Assembly (NCBI RefSeq): GCF_009668025.1 | Contig: NZ_WJXZ01000007.1 | Coordinates: 229,152 to 293,151 of the forward strand | Source: Larkinella terrae | GTDB lineage: Bacteria; Bacteroidota; Bacteroidia; Cytophagales; Spirosomataceae | Direction: 5' to 3' | DNA: 64,000 bases | Shown here: piece after piece, positions 27,757 through 37,204 of the stretch | Layout: each line of letters opens with the position of its first letter | How positions within the stretch are numbered: the stretch's first letter is position 1 | The notes under the pieces: generated by a model | Seen by the model: only the letters and a program-made list of their open reading frames with translations | Databases searched by the model: none | Told to the model about the DNA's origin: nothing | Translations under genes and position numbers: made by a program

Positions 27757-28521
27757 ATGGATTATAAAGAACAACTGATAGCCTTTTTCAAGGACGTCGA
27801 TGCGCGGTGCATTCTGGGCCTCTCGATTGACTGTGTGATTTTTGGTTTCTATGATAATCAATTGAAAGTCTTACTGTTACGATGGAAGCAGAGCGATGAG
27901 TGGGGGCTGCCGGGTGGCTTTATCTATAAAAAGGAATCGGTGGATGTAGCGGCCCAGCGAATTCTGGAAGAACGAACCGGTATTAAAGAGCTTTTTCTGC
28001 AGCAATTCCACACCTTTGGCGAAGAGGTTCGGTACAACCGGGCCGAAATCAGTCGGAAACTGAACTGGCCGGATAATTCAACCCGTTTATGGCCCGACCG
28101 AACGGTTTCCATCGGTTACTTTGCCCTGGTCGACTTCATGAAAGTAACACCCACTGCCGACTTTTTGACGGATGAATACCGCTGGCTGGACGTTGAAAAA
28201 CTACCTCCGTTGCTATTTGACCATAATCACATCATTGAAGTTGCGCTCAAAACGCTACGTGTTCAGTTGAGTTGGCAACCTGTCGGTTACAATTTGTTAC
28301 CGGAAAAATTCACCATGCCGGAGTTACAACGATTGTACGAAACCATCCTGAACCGCCCGCTCGATCCCCGCAATTTTTCCAAGAAAATGCGGGCCTTGGG
28401 CATTATCGAACGGCTGGAAGAACAACGAAAAGGAGGGGCCTTCAAGTCGCCTTATCTGTTTCGGTTCGATAAAGAAAAGTATAAAAAAGCCCTCCAAGAG
28501 GGCCATTTATCGTTCAGTTAG
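27757..28521 (+). CDS. Nudix-domain transcriptional regulator (NrtR/AraR-like)
   Basis: 254 residues. The N-terminal Nudix domain has the box GGFIYKKESVDVAAQRILEE followed by RTGI. The REUXEE core reads R-I-L-E-E, so the first catalytic Glu is replaced by Ile. The C-terminal ~90 residues form a winged-helix domain (MPELQRLYETILNRPLDPRN, FSKKMRALGIIERLEE). Proteins of this layout are DNA-binding repressors that use the Nudix fold to sense ADP-ribose or sugars rather than to hydrolyse nucleotides. Its place opposite a polysaccharide esterase suggests control of sugar use. Confidence 0.88.
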   Translation: MDYKEQLIAFFKDVDARCILGLSIDCVIFGFYDNQLKVLLLRWKQSDEWGLPGGFIYKKESVDVAAQRILEERTGIKELFLQQFHTFGEEVRYNRAEISRKLNWPDNSTRLWPDRTVSIGYFALVDFMKVTPTADFLTDEYRWLDVEKLPPLLFDHNHIIEVALKTLRVQLSWQPVGYNLLPEKFTMPELQRLYETILNRPLDPRNFSKKMRALGIIERLEEQRKGGAFKSPYLFRFDKEKYKKALQEGHLSFS

Positions 28522-28523
28522 AA

Positions 28524-28560
28524 TCAGGAGTCGGATTTTTGGGAATTTCCCGACTCCTGA
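28524..28560. terminator. Bidirectional terminator-like hairpin
   Basis: TCAGGAGTCGG (28524-28534) pairs perfectly with 28550-28560. The loop contains T5. It fills the spacer between the convergent regulator and isomerase genes. Confidence 0.75.
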
Positions 28561-28569
28561 AACCGCTGT

Positions 28570-29547
28570 TTACGCCACTACTTTTGCCAGATTTTGGTAG
28601 CTGGTCGAAACGTTTTCGATGCCGGGGGCACCGTCCTGCTCCACAAAATAGTATTTGAGTCCGGCGGTTTTGGCCGCCTTGAAAATCCGCTTGAAATCGA
28701 CGACACCATTGCCCACTTCCGTGATGGTTTTCAGATCGTCTTTTATATCCTTGATGTGCCAGAGTGGAAACCGCCCCGGCATTTCTTTAAACAAGGCAAC
28801 GGGGTCTTTTCCGGCTTTTGTGGCCCAGGCCAGATCCAATTCCATCTTGACAAGTTCCTTATCCGTCTGAGAAAGAATGAGTTCGTAAGGCGTTTTGCCA
28901 CCATCAACCGGATCAAACTCCGTCGCATGGTTGTGATACGCAAACGCGATACCGGCTTTTTTACAGGCTTCACCGGTTTTCTGAAATACCTCGATCGATT
29001 TGTTGATCTCGTCCAGCGTCGCAACGGGCGTGCTGGCGCAAACGAGGTAACTTAAGCCACCTTCAGCCGCGTCATCGACCAGTTGCTGGTAGTTGTCCCG
29101 CAAGTTTGGGCGTTTGGCCATAGCCGCCATCAGCGCCTGGCGGTCGGCGTTGGGTGGCGGACCGCCAGCGGGGGGAGTAGCTCCGGCCGGAGCGCCACCA
29201 ACACTGGGCGGAGTTCGCGGCCGGAAAGGAGCACCACCGGCGTGGTGTGCCCGCCATTTCATGCCCAGATCATCGATGAGCGCCTTGAATTCTTTGGGTT
29301 TGAAACCGTAATAGCCTTCTTTCAAACCGCCCGCCGTTTCGATTTCTTTGTAACCAATGGCGGCTACTTTTTGCAACGTACCTTTCGGATCTTCCGCCAT
29401 TAATTTGGTGATGGTATACAACTGCAAACCAATGGGGGCCGGAGCCAGAAAACCGGTCAGGGAGTTGGCCCGGGCATAAGCCGGTAAAATCAGGCTGCTG
29501 AGCGCCAGCGCACCGGAATTTTTGAGAAATTCTCTTCGGGAAGACAT
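28570..29547 (-). CDS. Exported sugar phosphate isomerase/epimerase family TIM barrel
   Basis: 325 residues. The N-terminus SSRREFLKNSGALALSSLIL is a Tat-type signal. The TIM-barrel pattern of AP-endonuclease-2-like isomerases is seen: IGLQLYTI, AAIGYKEIETAGG, AFAYHNHATEF, VKMELDLAWATKAG, PLWHIKDI, and FVEQDGAPG near the end. These include the metal-binding His/Glu/Asp residues. An unusual Pro/Gly/Ala-rich insert lies at about residues 110-145. The substrate is probably a sugar or cyclitol. It ends one transcript with the sugar dehydrogenase fusion just upstream (19-base gap). Confidence 0.88.
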   Translation of the reverse strand: MSSRREFLKNSGALALSSLILPAYARANSLTGFLAPAPIGLQLYTITKLMAEDPKGTLQKVAAIGYKEIETAGGLKEGYYGFKPKEFKALIDDLGMKWRAHHAGGAPFRPRTPPSVGGAPAGATPPAGGPPPNADRQALMAAMAKRPNLRDNYQQLVDDAAEGGLSYLVCASTPVATLDEINKSIEVFQKTGEACKKAGIAFAYHNHATEFDPVDGGKTPYELILSQTDKELVKMELDLAWATKAGKDPVALFKEMPGRFPLWHIKDIKDDLKTITEVGNGVVDFKRIFKAAKTAGLKYYFVEQDGAPGIENVSTSYQNLAKVVA

Positions 29548-29566
29548 CGTCGTAACGGGTTTAAAA

Positions 29567-32440
29567 CTACTTCATCGTCGGAATAAACTTAATGCTGGAG
29601 AGCGACAACAGCGGTTCGATGGCTTTGGCCTGGTCGTTTTTGAAAACCAGATACACATCGTGCTTTCCGCTGGTTTCTTTCAGATCGACTTTCAGCGGAA
29701 CCGGACCGCGCGGTGTATACGAAGGCGTAGCGGTTTTTGGCTGGGCTGCCGTTCCGGTTCCGGCGGCCGGGGTGGCCCCACCGGCGGTTTGGATCGAAGT
29801 AGCGGTAGGAGCAGCGTTGGCGGCCCGGGGCTGCGCTACTTCGACGGGAATCTGACCAATCAGCTCGCCTGTAGGCGAATCCAGGTGAACTTCGACGGTT
29901 CCGCCGACACTGCCTTCGCGCTTTTGTGCCGATGCAACCAGTTCGAGTTGTTTGATGTCGGTCAAATCCAGCTTCTTATAGCCGATATACCCGTTCGAAA
30001 ACGCCATCAGGCTAACACCACTTCCCATGCCGCGCGCCTTGATGTCGACGCCTTTGGTGATTTCTGCATCGGCCGGACTTACTTCCGGGTTGCGCAAAAC
30101 GATCTGGCTTTCTGCCGTTTGCGAAGGGATGGTTTTGACCGGCGAATCGGTGTAAGCCGCCCGCACCAAAACCGCTCCCTTGCCGTTGTCGCCTTCCGGG
30201 ATTTTGACCATATATTCGCCCTGAACCGGCAGCGTACTCAACGTTTTTTCGGTACTGTTCAGAATGTATTTGACGATCGCAGCCGCATCGCCCGCCGACA
30301 TCGCCGGGTGAGCGGGCATCGCAACCTCGCCCCAGACACCGCCACCGCCGTTGATGACTTTCTTCACCAGTGGGTTGAATGCCTCGGGTTTACCTTTATA
30401 CCGGTTGGCAATGTCGTTAAAAGACGGGCCTACGGATTTGGACGCGACCTGGTGGCAAACTTTACAATCGCTCTGACCAATCAAAGTCTGCGCTACGGCG
30501 AATTGCGTGGAAGCATCGACACTGCGCTGACTCTGAACGACTTCTGCGTAATCGAAACCTTGGGAGGTGTAGTCGATACTGATGGCGACCCGCGACGGTT
30601 TGATCTGGCCCGAGGCCGCATTCGATTTGGCGAGGCTACCGTCTTCTTTGTCCGTTACCTGCACCGCGTACTGGATCGGTTTGTCGGGAAAGAAAAAGGA
30701 CTGGTTACCGGCCAGATTGATTGCAACAACCGGTGGTTCATTGCCCGCGATGATTTTGACCGACTGGCTATTGCTGGCGCCTTTCGGATCGCTCACGGTC
30801 AGCGTGGCCGTATACAACCCGGCTTTGTCGAACGAAACCGTTGGATTGGCCGTCGTAAACACGCGGGCCGCACCACCCGGAGCTGCCACTCTCCAATGGT
30901 ATTTCAGCGCGTCACCATCCAAATCCTTACTGCCTTCCGACGATAAGGTGGCCTGGAAGGGAACCGTGCCGCCTTTTTTGCTGGCCGTCGCCTGAACGAG
31001 CGGTTTGCGGTTTCCACCGTTGTATTCCAGCCGGACCAGCCTTGAGTTGTCACTCTTGCGGAACCAGTTGCTGCCGTATTCCAACGTATACAAATCACCG
31101 TCCGGACCGAATTTCATATCAATGGGTTCAACGGGGCGGTAATTGGGCAAAACCCGCTCCATGGATTTGTAATCGCCGTTTTCATCCATCGTGATGGCCA
31201 TAATCCAGCCGCGCGAGAAGTCGGTCGCAATCCATTTACCTTCGTAATACGCTGGCCAGGGCCGCTTCGGATCTTTGAAATCGGAGCGGTGGTAAATCGG
31301 GCCACCCGTTGCGCTGCGCGAACCACTACCCACCAGCGGAAACTTTTCGGAAACGCCGTAAGGATAATAAATGAACGAGGGCGCGACTGACGGCAATTCC
31401 GTCAAACCGGTGTTATTCGGCGAATTATTAATGATTTTTTTTGGATCTTTTTTGTCGAGCGGTTTATTGGTCGCGTAATCAAAAACCGGGAACGCCTGAT
31501 CGTTGCCGACAAACCACGGCCATCCGAAGTTCCCCGGTTTGCGGGCCTGATTCAATTCGTCGTAACCGCGCGGTCCAATCTCCGTATCTTCGTTGGCATC
31601 GGGACCCACTTCGCCCCAATACACATAACCGGTTTTGCTGTCGATCGAAATCCGCCAGGGGTTGCGGTGGCCCATCGAATAGATTTCCGGACGGGTTTTA
31701 GCGGTTCCTTTAGCGAACAGGTTGCCGTCGGGAATGGTGTAGGAACCGTCTGGTTCGGGGTGGATTCGGAGAATTTTACCGCGTAAATCGTTCGTATTTC
31801 CGGCATGTCCCTGATCGTCCCAACTGGCGCGACCCGGCCGTTCGTCGGTTTGGGCAGCCTGCTGGTTTCCGGTATTGTTTCCGACGGTCAGATATAGATT
31901 CCCGGCTTTGTCCCAGGTCATTCCGCCACCGGTATGGCAGCAAACTTCGCGTTGGGTGGTTACTTCGATCACCACTTTTTCGGAACCTTTCACGAGCTGA
32001 TCATTGACGAGATCCCAACGAGTCAAAATGTGCTTCTTCTCGGTCGGGTGTGCATAATACAGATACACCCAGTGGTTTTTATCGAAATTGGGGTCGAGCG
32101 AAAGTCCCATCAAACCCTCTTCGGCTTCGCGCGAAACACCTTCGGCACTGGTGTATTTGGTGTTGACGGGAATCGTGGCAATCAGGCTGACGGTTTTGCT
32201 GGCTGGATCGTATTTCTTGAACGCTCCTTTCCGTTCGATAATGTAGGCCGTTCCGTCTTTCAGGACTTCAAACACCATCGGTTCGTCGAGGTTGTCGGCA
32301 ATAACGACCGGCGTAAACCGGCTTTCGTCCGGTTTCTGATCTTTCGGATTGTCTTGTAAGGTAAACGAAGCCAGCCCGACGAGCAGGGTCGCATTGATCA
32401 GGAAGGAGATAGGTTTAGCAATTCGTGTTTTGTATTTCAT
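29567..32440 (-). CDS. Sugar dehydrogenase-PKD-cytochrome c fusion protein
   Basis: 957 residues from the ATG at 32440. A signal segment is at the N-terminus. Residues ~40-475 form a PQQ-dependent soluble glucose/sorbosone dehydrogenase propeller (EVCCHTGGGMTWDKAGNLYL, HRNPWRISIDSKTG). A PKD domain follows at about 480-570, then a c-type cytochrome with haem motif CKVCH at about 656. The C-terminal ~200 residues look like a CBM6-type carbohydrate-binding domain followed by a linker and a strand-rich end. The fusion would couple sugar oxidation to electron transfer in one periplasmic protein. It is probably co-transcribed with the downstream isomerase. Confidence 0.88.
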   Translation of the reverse strand: MKYKTRIAKPISFLINATLLVGLASFTLQDNPKDQKPDESRFTPVVIADNLDEPMVFEVLKDGTAYIIERKGAFKKYDPASKTVSLIATIPVNTKYTSAEGVSREAEEGLMGLSLDPNFDKNHWVYLYYAHPTEKKHILTRWDLVNDQLVKGSEKVVIEVTTQREVCCHTGGGMTWDKAGNLYLTVGNNTGNQQAAQTDERPGRASWDDQGHAGNTNDLRGKILRIHPEPDGSYTIPDGNLFAKGTAKTRPEIYSMGHRNPWRISIDSKTGYVYWGEVGPDANEDTEIGPRGYDELNQARKPGNFGWPWFVGNDQAFPVFDYATNKPLDKKDPKKIINNSPNNTGLTELPSVAPSFIYYPYGVSEKFPLVGSGSRSATGGPIYHRSDFKDPKRPWPAYYEGKWIATDFSRGWIMAITMDENGDYKSMERVLPNYRPVEPIDMKFGPDGDLYTLEYGSNWFRKSDNSRLVRLEYNGGNRKPLVQATASKKGGTVPFQATLSSEGSKDLDGDALKYHWRVAAPGGAARVFTTANPTVSFDKAGLYTATLTVSDPKGASNSQSVKIIAGNEPPVVAINLAGNQSFFFPDKPIQYAVQVTDKEDGSLAKSNAASGQIKPSRVAISIDYTSQGFDYAEVVQSQRSVDASTQFAVAQTLIGQSDCKVCHQVASKSVGPSFNDIANRYKGKPEAFNPLVKKVINGGGGVWGEVAMPAHPAMSAGDAAAIVKYILNSTEKTLSTLPVQGEYMVKIPEGDNGKGAVLVRAAYTDSPVKTIPSQTAESQIVLRNPEVSPADAEITKGVDIKARGMGSGVSLMAFSNGYIGYKKLDLTDIKQLELVASAQKREGSVGGTVEVHLDSPTGELIGQIPVEVAQPRAANAAPTATSIQTAGGATPAAGTGTAAQPKTATPSYTPRGPVPLKVDLKETSGKHDVYLVFKNDQAKAIEPLLSLSSIKFIPTMK

Positions 32441-32491
32441 CACAGATGGTTGAGCTTACGGGAGATTTGTTGCGTTCCGATTTACAGAAAA

Positions 32492-32581
32492 AGTCATTCG
32501 CTGGCCAAAGGAGAGTTCTTTTTTCATTAATACATAAAACCGATCAATGAAAACAGATTCCTCTTTTGATAACGAATGACT
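32492..32581. repeat. Imperfect intergenic inverted repeat
   Basis: AGTCATTCG at 32492-32500 pairs exactly with 32573-32581. Weaker complementarity continues inwards (CTTTTTTCATT with AATGAAAACAG). It occupies the spacer between two minus-strand genes. Confidence 0.5.
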
Positions 32582-32617
32582 TACTGGTAGGGCAGAAAAG
32601 GTAATAAAAGCCCGAAA

Positions 32618-33271
32618 TTACATCGGTTTCGACTTCTTACCGACCATTTTCAGGTCAAGCGTGAACGTATCTTCAATAATCCGGTCTGCCGCCGTACCGA
32701 TGATGGCCGCCCGGTATTTAATATCGTAATCCAACCGGTTAACGGTCAGTTTCGCAGTAGCCTCCACATCATCGCCCGATTGTTTAACAACCGCCGGGAA
32801 CGTGATGGGTTTCGTGGTTCCTTTGATCATCAGATCACCGGTAACGTTGTAGTTGGGTTCACCGGTTTTGGCGCCGGAAATCGCTTCGACTTTAGTGATT
32901 TTGAACGTAGAGGTCGGGTTTTTCTCAACGCCAAAAAAATCGTCACTTTTGAGGTGGTTCACCACACGCTCGCTGTTTTTGTTTTCGCTGAGCGTGGTCA
33001 TGTCGGCCGTAAAATTTCCCGCCGTCAGTTTCTTGCCATCAAAAACAAACTCACCTTTCGCCAGCTTAATGTTTCCGGTGTGTTCACCACCCACTTTCTT
33101 CGAGTTCCACACAATCGTACTTTGTTCAGGATCAACGGCGTACGTAACCGGTTTTGCCACTGTTTTAGCCGCACGTTTATCGGGGCCGTGCGTACCGGCG
33201 ATGGTCATTAATGGGGCTGCGGTTAACAGAACGACCGCGAGAAAACCGGCAACAACTTGGTTTGTTTTCAT
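32618..33271 (-). CDS. YceI family periplasmic protein
   Basis: 217 residues with a signal peptide (FLAVVLLTAAPLMTIAG). The mature domain has the YceI lipocalin-like pattern: YAVDPEQSTIVWNSKKVGGE, HTGNIKLAKGEFVF, then NFTADMTTLSENKNSERVVN, HLKSDDFFGVEKNPTSTFKI and a final LTVNRLDYDIKY. YceI proteins bind polyisoprenoid lipids in a barrel; their physiological role is not settled. A short hydrophilic stretch (about residues 25-40) separates the signal from the barrel. Confidence 0.95.
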   Translation of the reverse strand: MKTNQVVAGFLAVVLLTAAPLMTIAGTHGPDKRAAKTVAKPVTYAVDPEQSTIVWNSKKVGGEHTGNIKLAKGEFVFDGKKLTAGNFTADMTTLSENKNSERVVNHLKSDDFFGVEKNPTSTFKITKVEAISGAKTGEPNYNVTGDLMIKGTTKPITFPAVVKQSGDDVEATAKLTVNRLDYDIKYRAAIIGTAADRIIEDTFTLDLKMVGKKSKPM

Positions 33272-33409
33272 GATAGAGAAGGATGGTTGGTTAAAATAAA
33301 AGGATTGTGCAGGACTGGCCCGAAGCCAAAACGTCGGACGGATGAGAATAGTATTCCAGGTTTCATCCGCCCGACAGATCAGCGCATCCAGGTCAGGAAC
33401 AGTCAGGTA

Positions 33410-36112
33410 TTATTTTTGACGTGGACGGCCGCCACCGGCTCCTCCACCCGCTGGTTGAGATTGTTGTTGCTGCTGGCCACCGCCGTTATCATCCCCACCG
33501 CCTTTCTGGTCGTCGTTGTTGATGGATTTTTTCCGGCGGAGGCTGAATCCTGAGCCATCGAGACTCATTTTACCCAGGCGGTACGAGAAGTTGACGCGAA
33601 CACCGGCGTTATACATGCTGTTCACGCTGCTCTGGGTCAGGATGGGCGACTTGGACTCGGAACGCACCTTGAACGGGTGGTTGAAGAAGTTTTCCGCGCC
33701 AATACCGATGCTGCCCCGCTTGTTGTTGAAGTCTTTCTTGACGCCGAGGTTATAGAAGGCGAAGCTGCCCTGATACCCTTGCAGGTTGATCTGGCGTCCG
33801 CGACCGCCACCGAAGCCCTGAAGACCCCAGCCGTTTTTCAGCGTCACACTGGTGAACAACCGGCCGCCAATGACCCAACCCGAGTTGGATGCGCCGTAAA
33901 CCGCGCTGGCGTTGTTGTTGGTCAGGTAGGTGTGATACAGGTCGATACCACCGCCCATTTGCCAGATCGAGAACAGCGTCACGTTTGTAAAGAGGTTTAC
34001 CCCATACGCCTGTTCTTTCCCGATGTTCTGGAAACTACTGCTAATCACCTGCTGGTAAACCGGATTCACAACCGAGCCCGTGTTACGGGTCACGGTATCG
34101 CGAACACTCGTAATGGAGTTGTTGGTTACACGGGCAAACAATGTGGCATTCAGGTAGAATTTCTTAACCTGGCCGCTCAGGCCCAACTCAAAGTTATCGG
34201 TCAACTCCGGTTTCAGGAAGGGGTTACCCTGGCTGATGTTGAGCGGATTGGAAACGTTGACGTTCGGGTTCAGGAACTGGATGCCCGGGCGTTGAATCCG
34301 GCGGTTATATCCCAGCTTCACGATCTTGCCGCCTTTGATGCTTTTCGAAACGTTGACGCTCGGAACAAAAACGCCGTAGTTCGGAATCGTACTCAGGTCG
34401 CTGCCTTGCTCAGTCTGGTTGAAATGTGCGTTGATGAAGGTATATTCGTAACGACCACCGGCTTTCAGCGTCCATTTCGTTTTGGATGCGTAGGTGTAAG
34501 CCACATAACCGGCCGTGATGTTCTGGTCATAATTCAGCGTGTTAGCCTGTTGATTCGGGCTGTTCTGATAATTTTCGTTATCACCAACGGCGATAAAATA
34601 TTTGTAATCGCTGTTCACGTTCCGGAAAATTCCTTTTCCCCCAAACTCCAGCAATTGGTTTTTCTTGATGGGCGTCTGGTAATCGATCTGCAGCGTCGAT
34701 TCCTGGTTGGAGCTCAGGTTGTCGTTGCGCTGACGACCGGTAATCGTGTGCATGTCGGTGCCGTTCAGCAATTCCGCCACAAAGTTGTTGGTGTTGTTGT
34801 TGCGGCTGTAGAGACCCAGAACGCTCAGTTCCTGATTCGGCTTGTAGGTTTTCGTGTAACTGACGTTTGCATCAACGGTTCCGGACGTGTTTTTCGTCGC
34901 GACATTCCGGCCCGACATACTCGCCAGCAAATTCAGATACGACAGCGTTTGCAGGTTGTCCTGGAAGTTGGTCATGTTCCGCAAACCGTACCGCACCGTA
35001 GCCGTCAGCGACGTGTTCTTGTCGATATCATAATCCCAGCCGAGCTGGTAATTGCCAAACATGCCGCGCTGACGCGTATCTGCCGACTGGATGGTGGTGG
35101 TGGTTCCTACCTGTCCAACAGTGCTCTGCGTACTGTTGAAGGCCCCTTTGATGTTGTACATCGCCCGGCCAAAACCGCCCAGGTTGAAGCCCATCTTCCC
35201 CTGACGATAGCTGGCGTTCAGGTTCAGGTTCGAACTCCGGTTACCGGTTCCCATATCCACATTCATGGTGGCACCCTGCAACGTATTTTTCTTGGTTACG
35301 ATATTAATGATACCGGCCGAACCTTCCGCATCGTACTTGGCAGACGGGCTGGTAATCACCTCCACCGACTTGATCATGTCGGCTGGAATCTGCTTCAGGG
35401 CATCGGCCACGCTGGTTGCCACGATGGTCGACGGTTTGTTGTTGATCAACACCCGAACGTTACTGCTTCCGCGCAGGCTGACGTTTCCGTCGAGGTCGAC
35501 GCTCAGCATCGGCACTTTCCGCATGATGTCGGTCGCATCACCCCCTTTGGACGTAATGTCTTTTTCCGCGTTGTAAACCAGACGGTCCACTTTTTCTTCG
35601 ATCAAAGCCGCCTGACCCGTAACGGTCACCTCACCCAGCGTGCGAACGTCCTGGGATAATTTGACGACACCCACGTTGATATCCGAACCCTTTACAATAT
35701 TGATGGGAGCGGAGGTTTTATTTGAGTAGCCGAGAAACGAGTACTGGAGCTTGTACGTGCCCGGAGCAAGTTTGGATAACGTAAATTTTCCCTTGCCATC
35801 GGCCGTCGTACCGTCGATGGGCTTATTGGTTTTCGTATCTATTAGAGCGATGGTTGCATATTCAACGGGCTGGCTTGAGGTGGAGTCCATCAGGAGGCCG
35901 CTGATTTTCCCGTTACCGCGGGGCCGATCGTCGTCGGCGGTGCCGGGAATAAATGTTTTTTCTTTCTGGTCATTACCACGCTGCCCACCCATGCCCGGGC
36001 CGCGCATCCCACCGCCAAAACCGCCACCACCTCCGCCCGGAAATTGAGCGAGCGTCTGAAAGGATATCAGGCTGAATGCTACTAAAAATAAAGAGAGGGA
36101 AATTTTTTTCAT
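33410..36112 (-). CDS. TonB-receptor-like outer-membrane beta-barrel protein
   Basis: 900 residues from the ATG at 36112. A signal peptide (SLFLVAFSLISFQTLAQ) is followed by a Gly-rich stretch. A carboxypeptidase-regulatory-like domain is at about 70-155 (KISGLLMDSTSSQPVEYATI). A plug-like domain follows at about 170-265 (MRKVPMLSVDLDGNVSLRGS), then a large barrel to about 870. The C-terminus is Gly/Gln-rich (GGGQQQQQSQPAGGG). It belongs to the outer-membrane barrel family of TonB-dependent-like receptors in Bacteroidota. No SusD partner is adjacent. The ligand is unknown; the low-complexity ends are unusual. Confidence 0.88.
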   Translation of the reverse strand: MKKISLSLFLVAFSLISFQTLAQFPGGGGGGFGGGMRGPGMGGQRGNDQKEKTFIPGTADDDRPRGNGKISGLLMDSTSSQPVEYATIALIDTKTNKPIDGTTADGKGKFTLSKLAPGTYKLQYSFLGYSNKTSAPINIVKGSDINVGVVKLSQDVRTLGEVTVTGQAALIEEKVDRLVYNAEKDITSKGGDATDIMRKVPMLSVDLDGNVSLRGSSNVRVLINNKPSTIVATSVADALKQIPADMIKSVEVITSPSAKYDAEGSAGIINIVTKKNTLQGATMNVDMGTGNRSSNLNLNASYRQGKMGFNLGGFGRAMYNIKGAFNSTQSTVGQVGTTTTIQSADTRQRGMFGNYQLGWDYDIDKNTSLTATVRYGLRNMTNFQDNLQTLSYLNLLASMSGRNVATKNTSGTVDANVSYTKTYKPNQELSVLGLYSRNNNTNNFVAELLNGTDMHTITGRQRNDNLSSNQESTLQIDYQTPIKKNQLLEFGGKGIFRNVNSDYKYFIAVGDNENYQNSPNQQANTLNYDQNITAGYVAYTYASKTKWTLKAGGRYEYTFINAHFNQTEQGSDLSTIPNYGVFVPSVNVSKSIKGGKIVKLGYNRRIQRPGIQFLNPNVNVSNPLNISQGNPFLKPELTDNFELGLSGQVKKFYLNATLFARVTNNSITSVRDTVTRNTGSVVNPVYQQVISSSFQNIGKEQAYGVNLFTNVTLFSIWQMGGGIDLYHTYLTNNNASAVYGASNSGWVIGGRLFTSVTLKNGWGLQGFGGGRGRQINLQGYQGSFAFYNLGVKKDFNNKRGSIGIGAENFFNHPFKVRSESKSPILTQSSVNSMYNAGVRVNFSYRLGKMSLDGSGFSLRRKKSINNDDQKGGGDDNGGGQQQQQSQPAGGGAGGGRPRQK

Positions 36113-36256
36113 GATTTCGTGCTCAGAATGCATTGAAGTTACAAAACAACAATCTCAGTTGTATTCTGGAAAATGTAATAGACTAAAGGCTGGGGAACAT
36201 CGCCGGATGGCGTCTTTTCACCGATGAATCCAAACGGAACTTTTCAGTTTCCTGGT

Positions 36257-36286
36257 GAGCCCACTGGCCGGTTAGACAGTGGGCTC
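36257..36286. terminator. 10-bp hairpin downstream of the small secreted protein
   Basis: GAGCCCACTG (36257-36266) pairs perfectly with 36277-36286. It lies just after the stop of the minus-strand gene ending at 36295. No T-run follows, so termination is only suggested. Confidence 0.5.
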
Positions 36287-36294
36287 GCTGGATA

Positions 36295-36684
36295 TTACTC
36301 AATGGAAATGGTCCGGTTTGTTACCGGCGTGGGTACGTTGGTTGAGATATTGATCTCCTGAGTTTTCGTATTGGCACCATCGGTAACGATAATTTTGTAG
36401 ACTCCATCGCTCAGGGCACTGATGTCGAAGCGGGTGCGGAATGCTTTTTCGTGTTTGTTAAGCCATTGGCTTGCCTGCGTAATACCGGCTTCGTTGACGA
36501 GACGGATGGTCAGGTTAGCACCTTCCAGGTTCTGAACGATCACGTCAAGTTTCATATGGGCGGGAAAAGCAATGACCGATGTTTCAAACGGAACTTTGTC
36601 GTCCGTCGGGTTCGTGGTGGTACCGGCGAAGCTGGCAGTCGATGCGCAAAAAGCGATAAGAAGAGAAGCGATTACGGTTTTCAT
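36295..36684 (-). CDS. Small secreted beta-sandwich protein
   Basis: 129 residues from the ATG at 36684. The signal peptide is VIASLLIAFCASTASFAG. The mature part (KLDVIVQNLEGANLTIRLVN, FDISALSDGVYKIIVTDGAN) has the strand pattern of the C-terminal sorting-domain fold seen in Bacteroidota, here as a stand-alone protein rather than attached to a cargo. Function unknown. A long spacer precedes it. Confidence 0.65.
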   Translation of the reverse strand: MKTVIASLLIAFCASTASFAGTTTNPTDDKVPFETSVIAFPAHMKLDVIVQNLEGANLTIRLVNEAGITQASQWLNKHEKAFRTRFDISALSDGVYKIIVTDGANTKTQEINISTNVPTPVTNRTISIE

Positions 36685-37054
36685 TGGTATGATGTTTTTT
36701 GTGGGAAATATGGAGCGCTTGTCGGGGAGCAACCGGCTGGCAGCTGACCAACGACACAAAGCAACACCAGAGAAAATTGCCCGCAAAACGCGATATACCA
36801 GTGAGTTAGAGACGTCGATTAATGGGTTGATCTGACCGATTAATGGATGAAAACCGCCGGTTTATGTTTAAAATACAAATTGAAAGGTACTAATAGGTGA
36901 AAATTGGCTATTGGTCGGGACAAGAGGGCAATTTGTCGATTCTCAAATGCGGTTTTGAAATTTGTACCGTATGATTGTAAATCGATTGACGACAATCATA
37001 GTTCGACGGCAATTCATACAATACTTTAGTCGAACCTGTATATAGGAGACAGTT

Positions 37055-37136
37055 AGACAAAAGAAAAAAGATGATAGATTATCTTATTAATTTTTAACCG
37101 GTTAATCGCTTATCTATTCTCTTTCTTCTTTTGTCT
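37055..37136. repeat. Long intergenic inverted repeat (GTTAGACAA family)
   Basis: Arm 37055-37080 pairs with 37111-37136 at about 22 of 26 positions. Its GTTAGACAAAAGAA word is related to the element at 3692-3780, 33 kb away. Confidence 0.75.
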
Positions 37137-37171
37137 GAATATAGATATTATTTAATAGAGATGGTAGTTGG

Positions 37172-37204
37172 ACAACCTGGTTTCATTTGATGCCAGGTTG
37201 TTTT
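37172..37204 (+). promoter_or_regulatory. Terminator-like hairpin in the leader of the sensor kinase
   Basis: ACAACCTGG (37172-37180) pairs perfectly with 37193-37201 and is followed by TTT. It ends 57 bases before the kinase ATG, so it may end transcription from upstream or act as an attenuator. Confidence 0.5.

Noticed and set aside
29522-30946. Long open frame on the plus strand opposite the sugar dehydrogenase fusion
   Set aside because: It runs across the dehydrogenase start-side neighbour and has Arg/Gly-rich shadow composition with no motif; the minus-strand protein has haem and propeller motifs.
33677-35659. Long open frame on the plus strand opposite the outer-membrane barrel gene
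   Set aside because: The minus-strand frame codes a full signal peptide, plug and barrel. The plus frame has no domain pattern and arises from codon bias of its partner.
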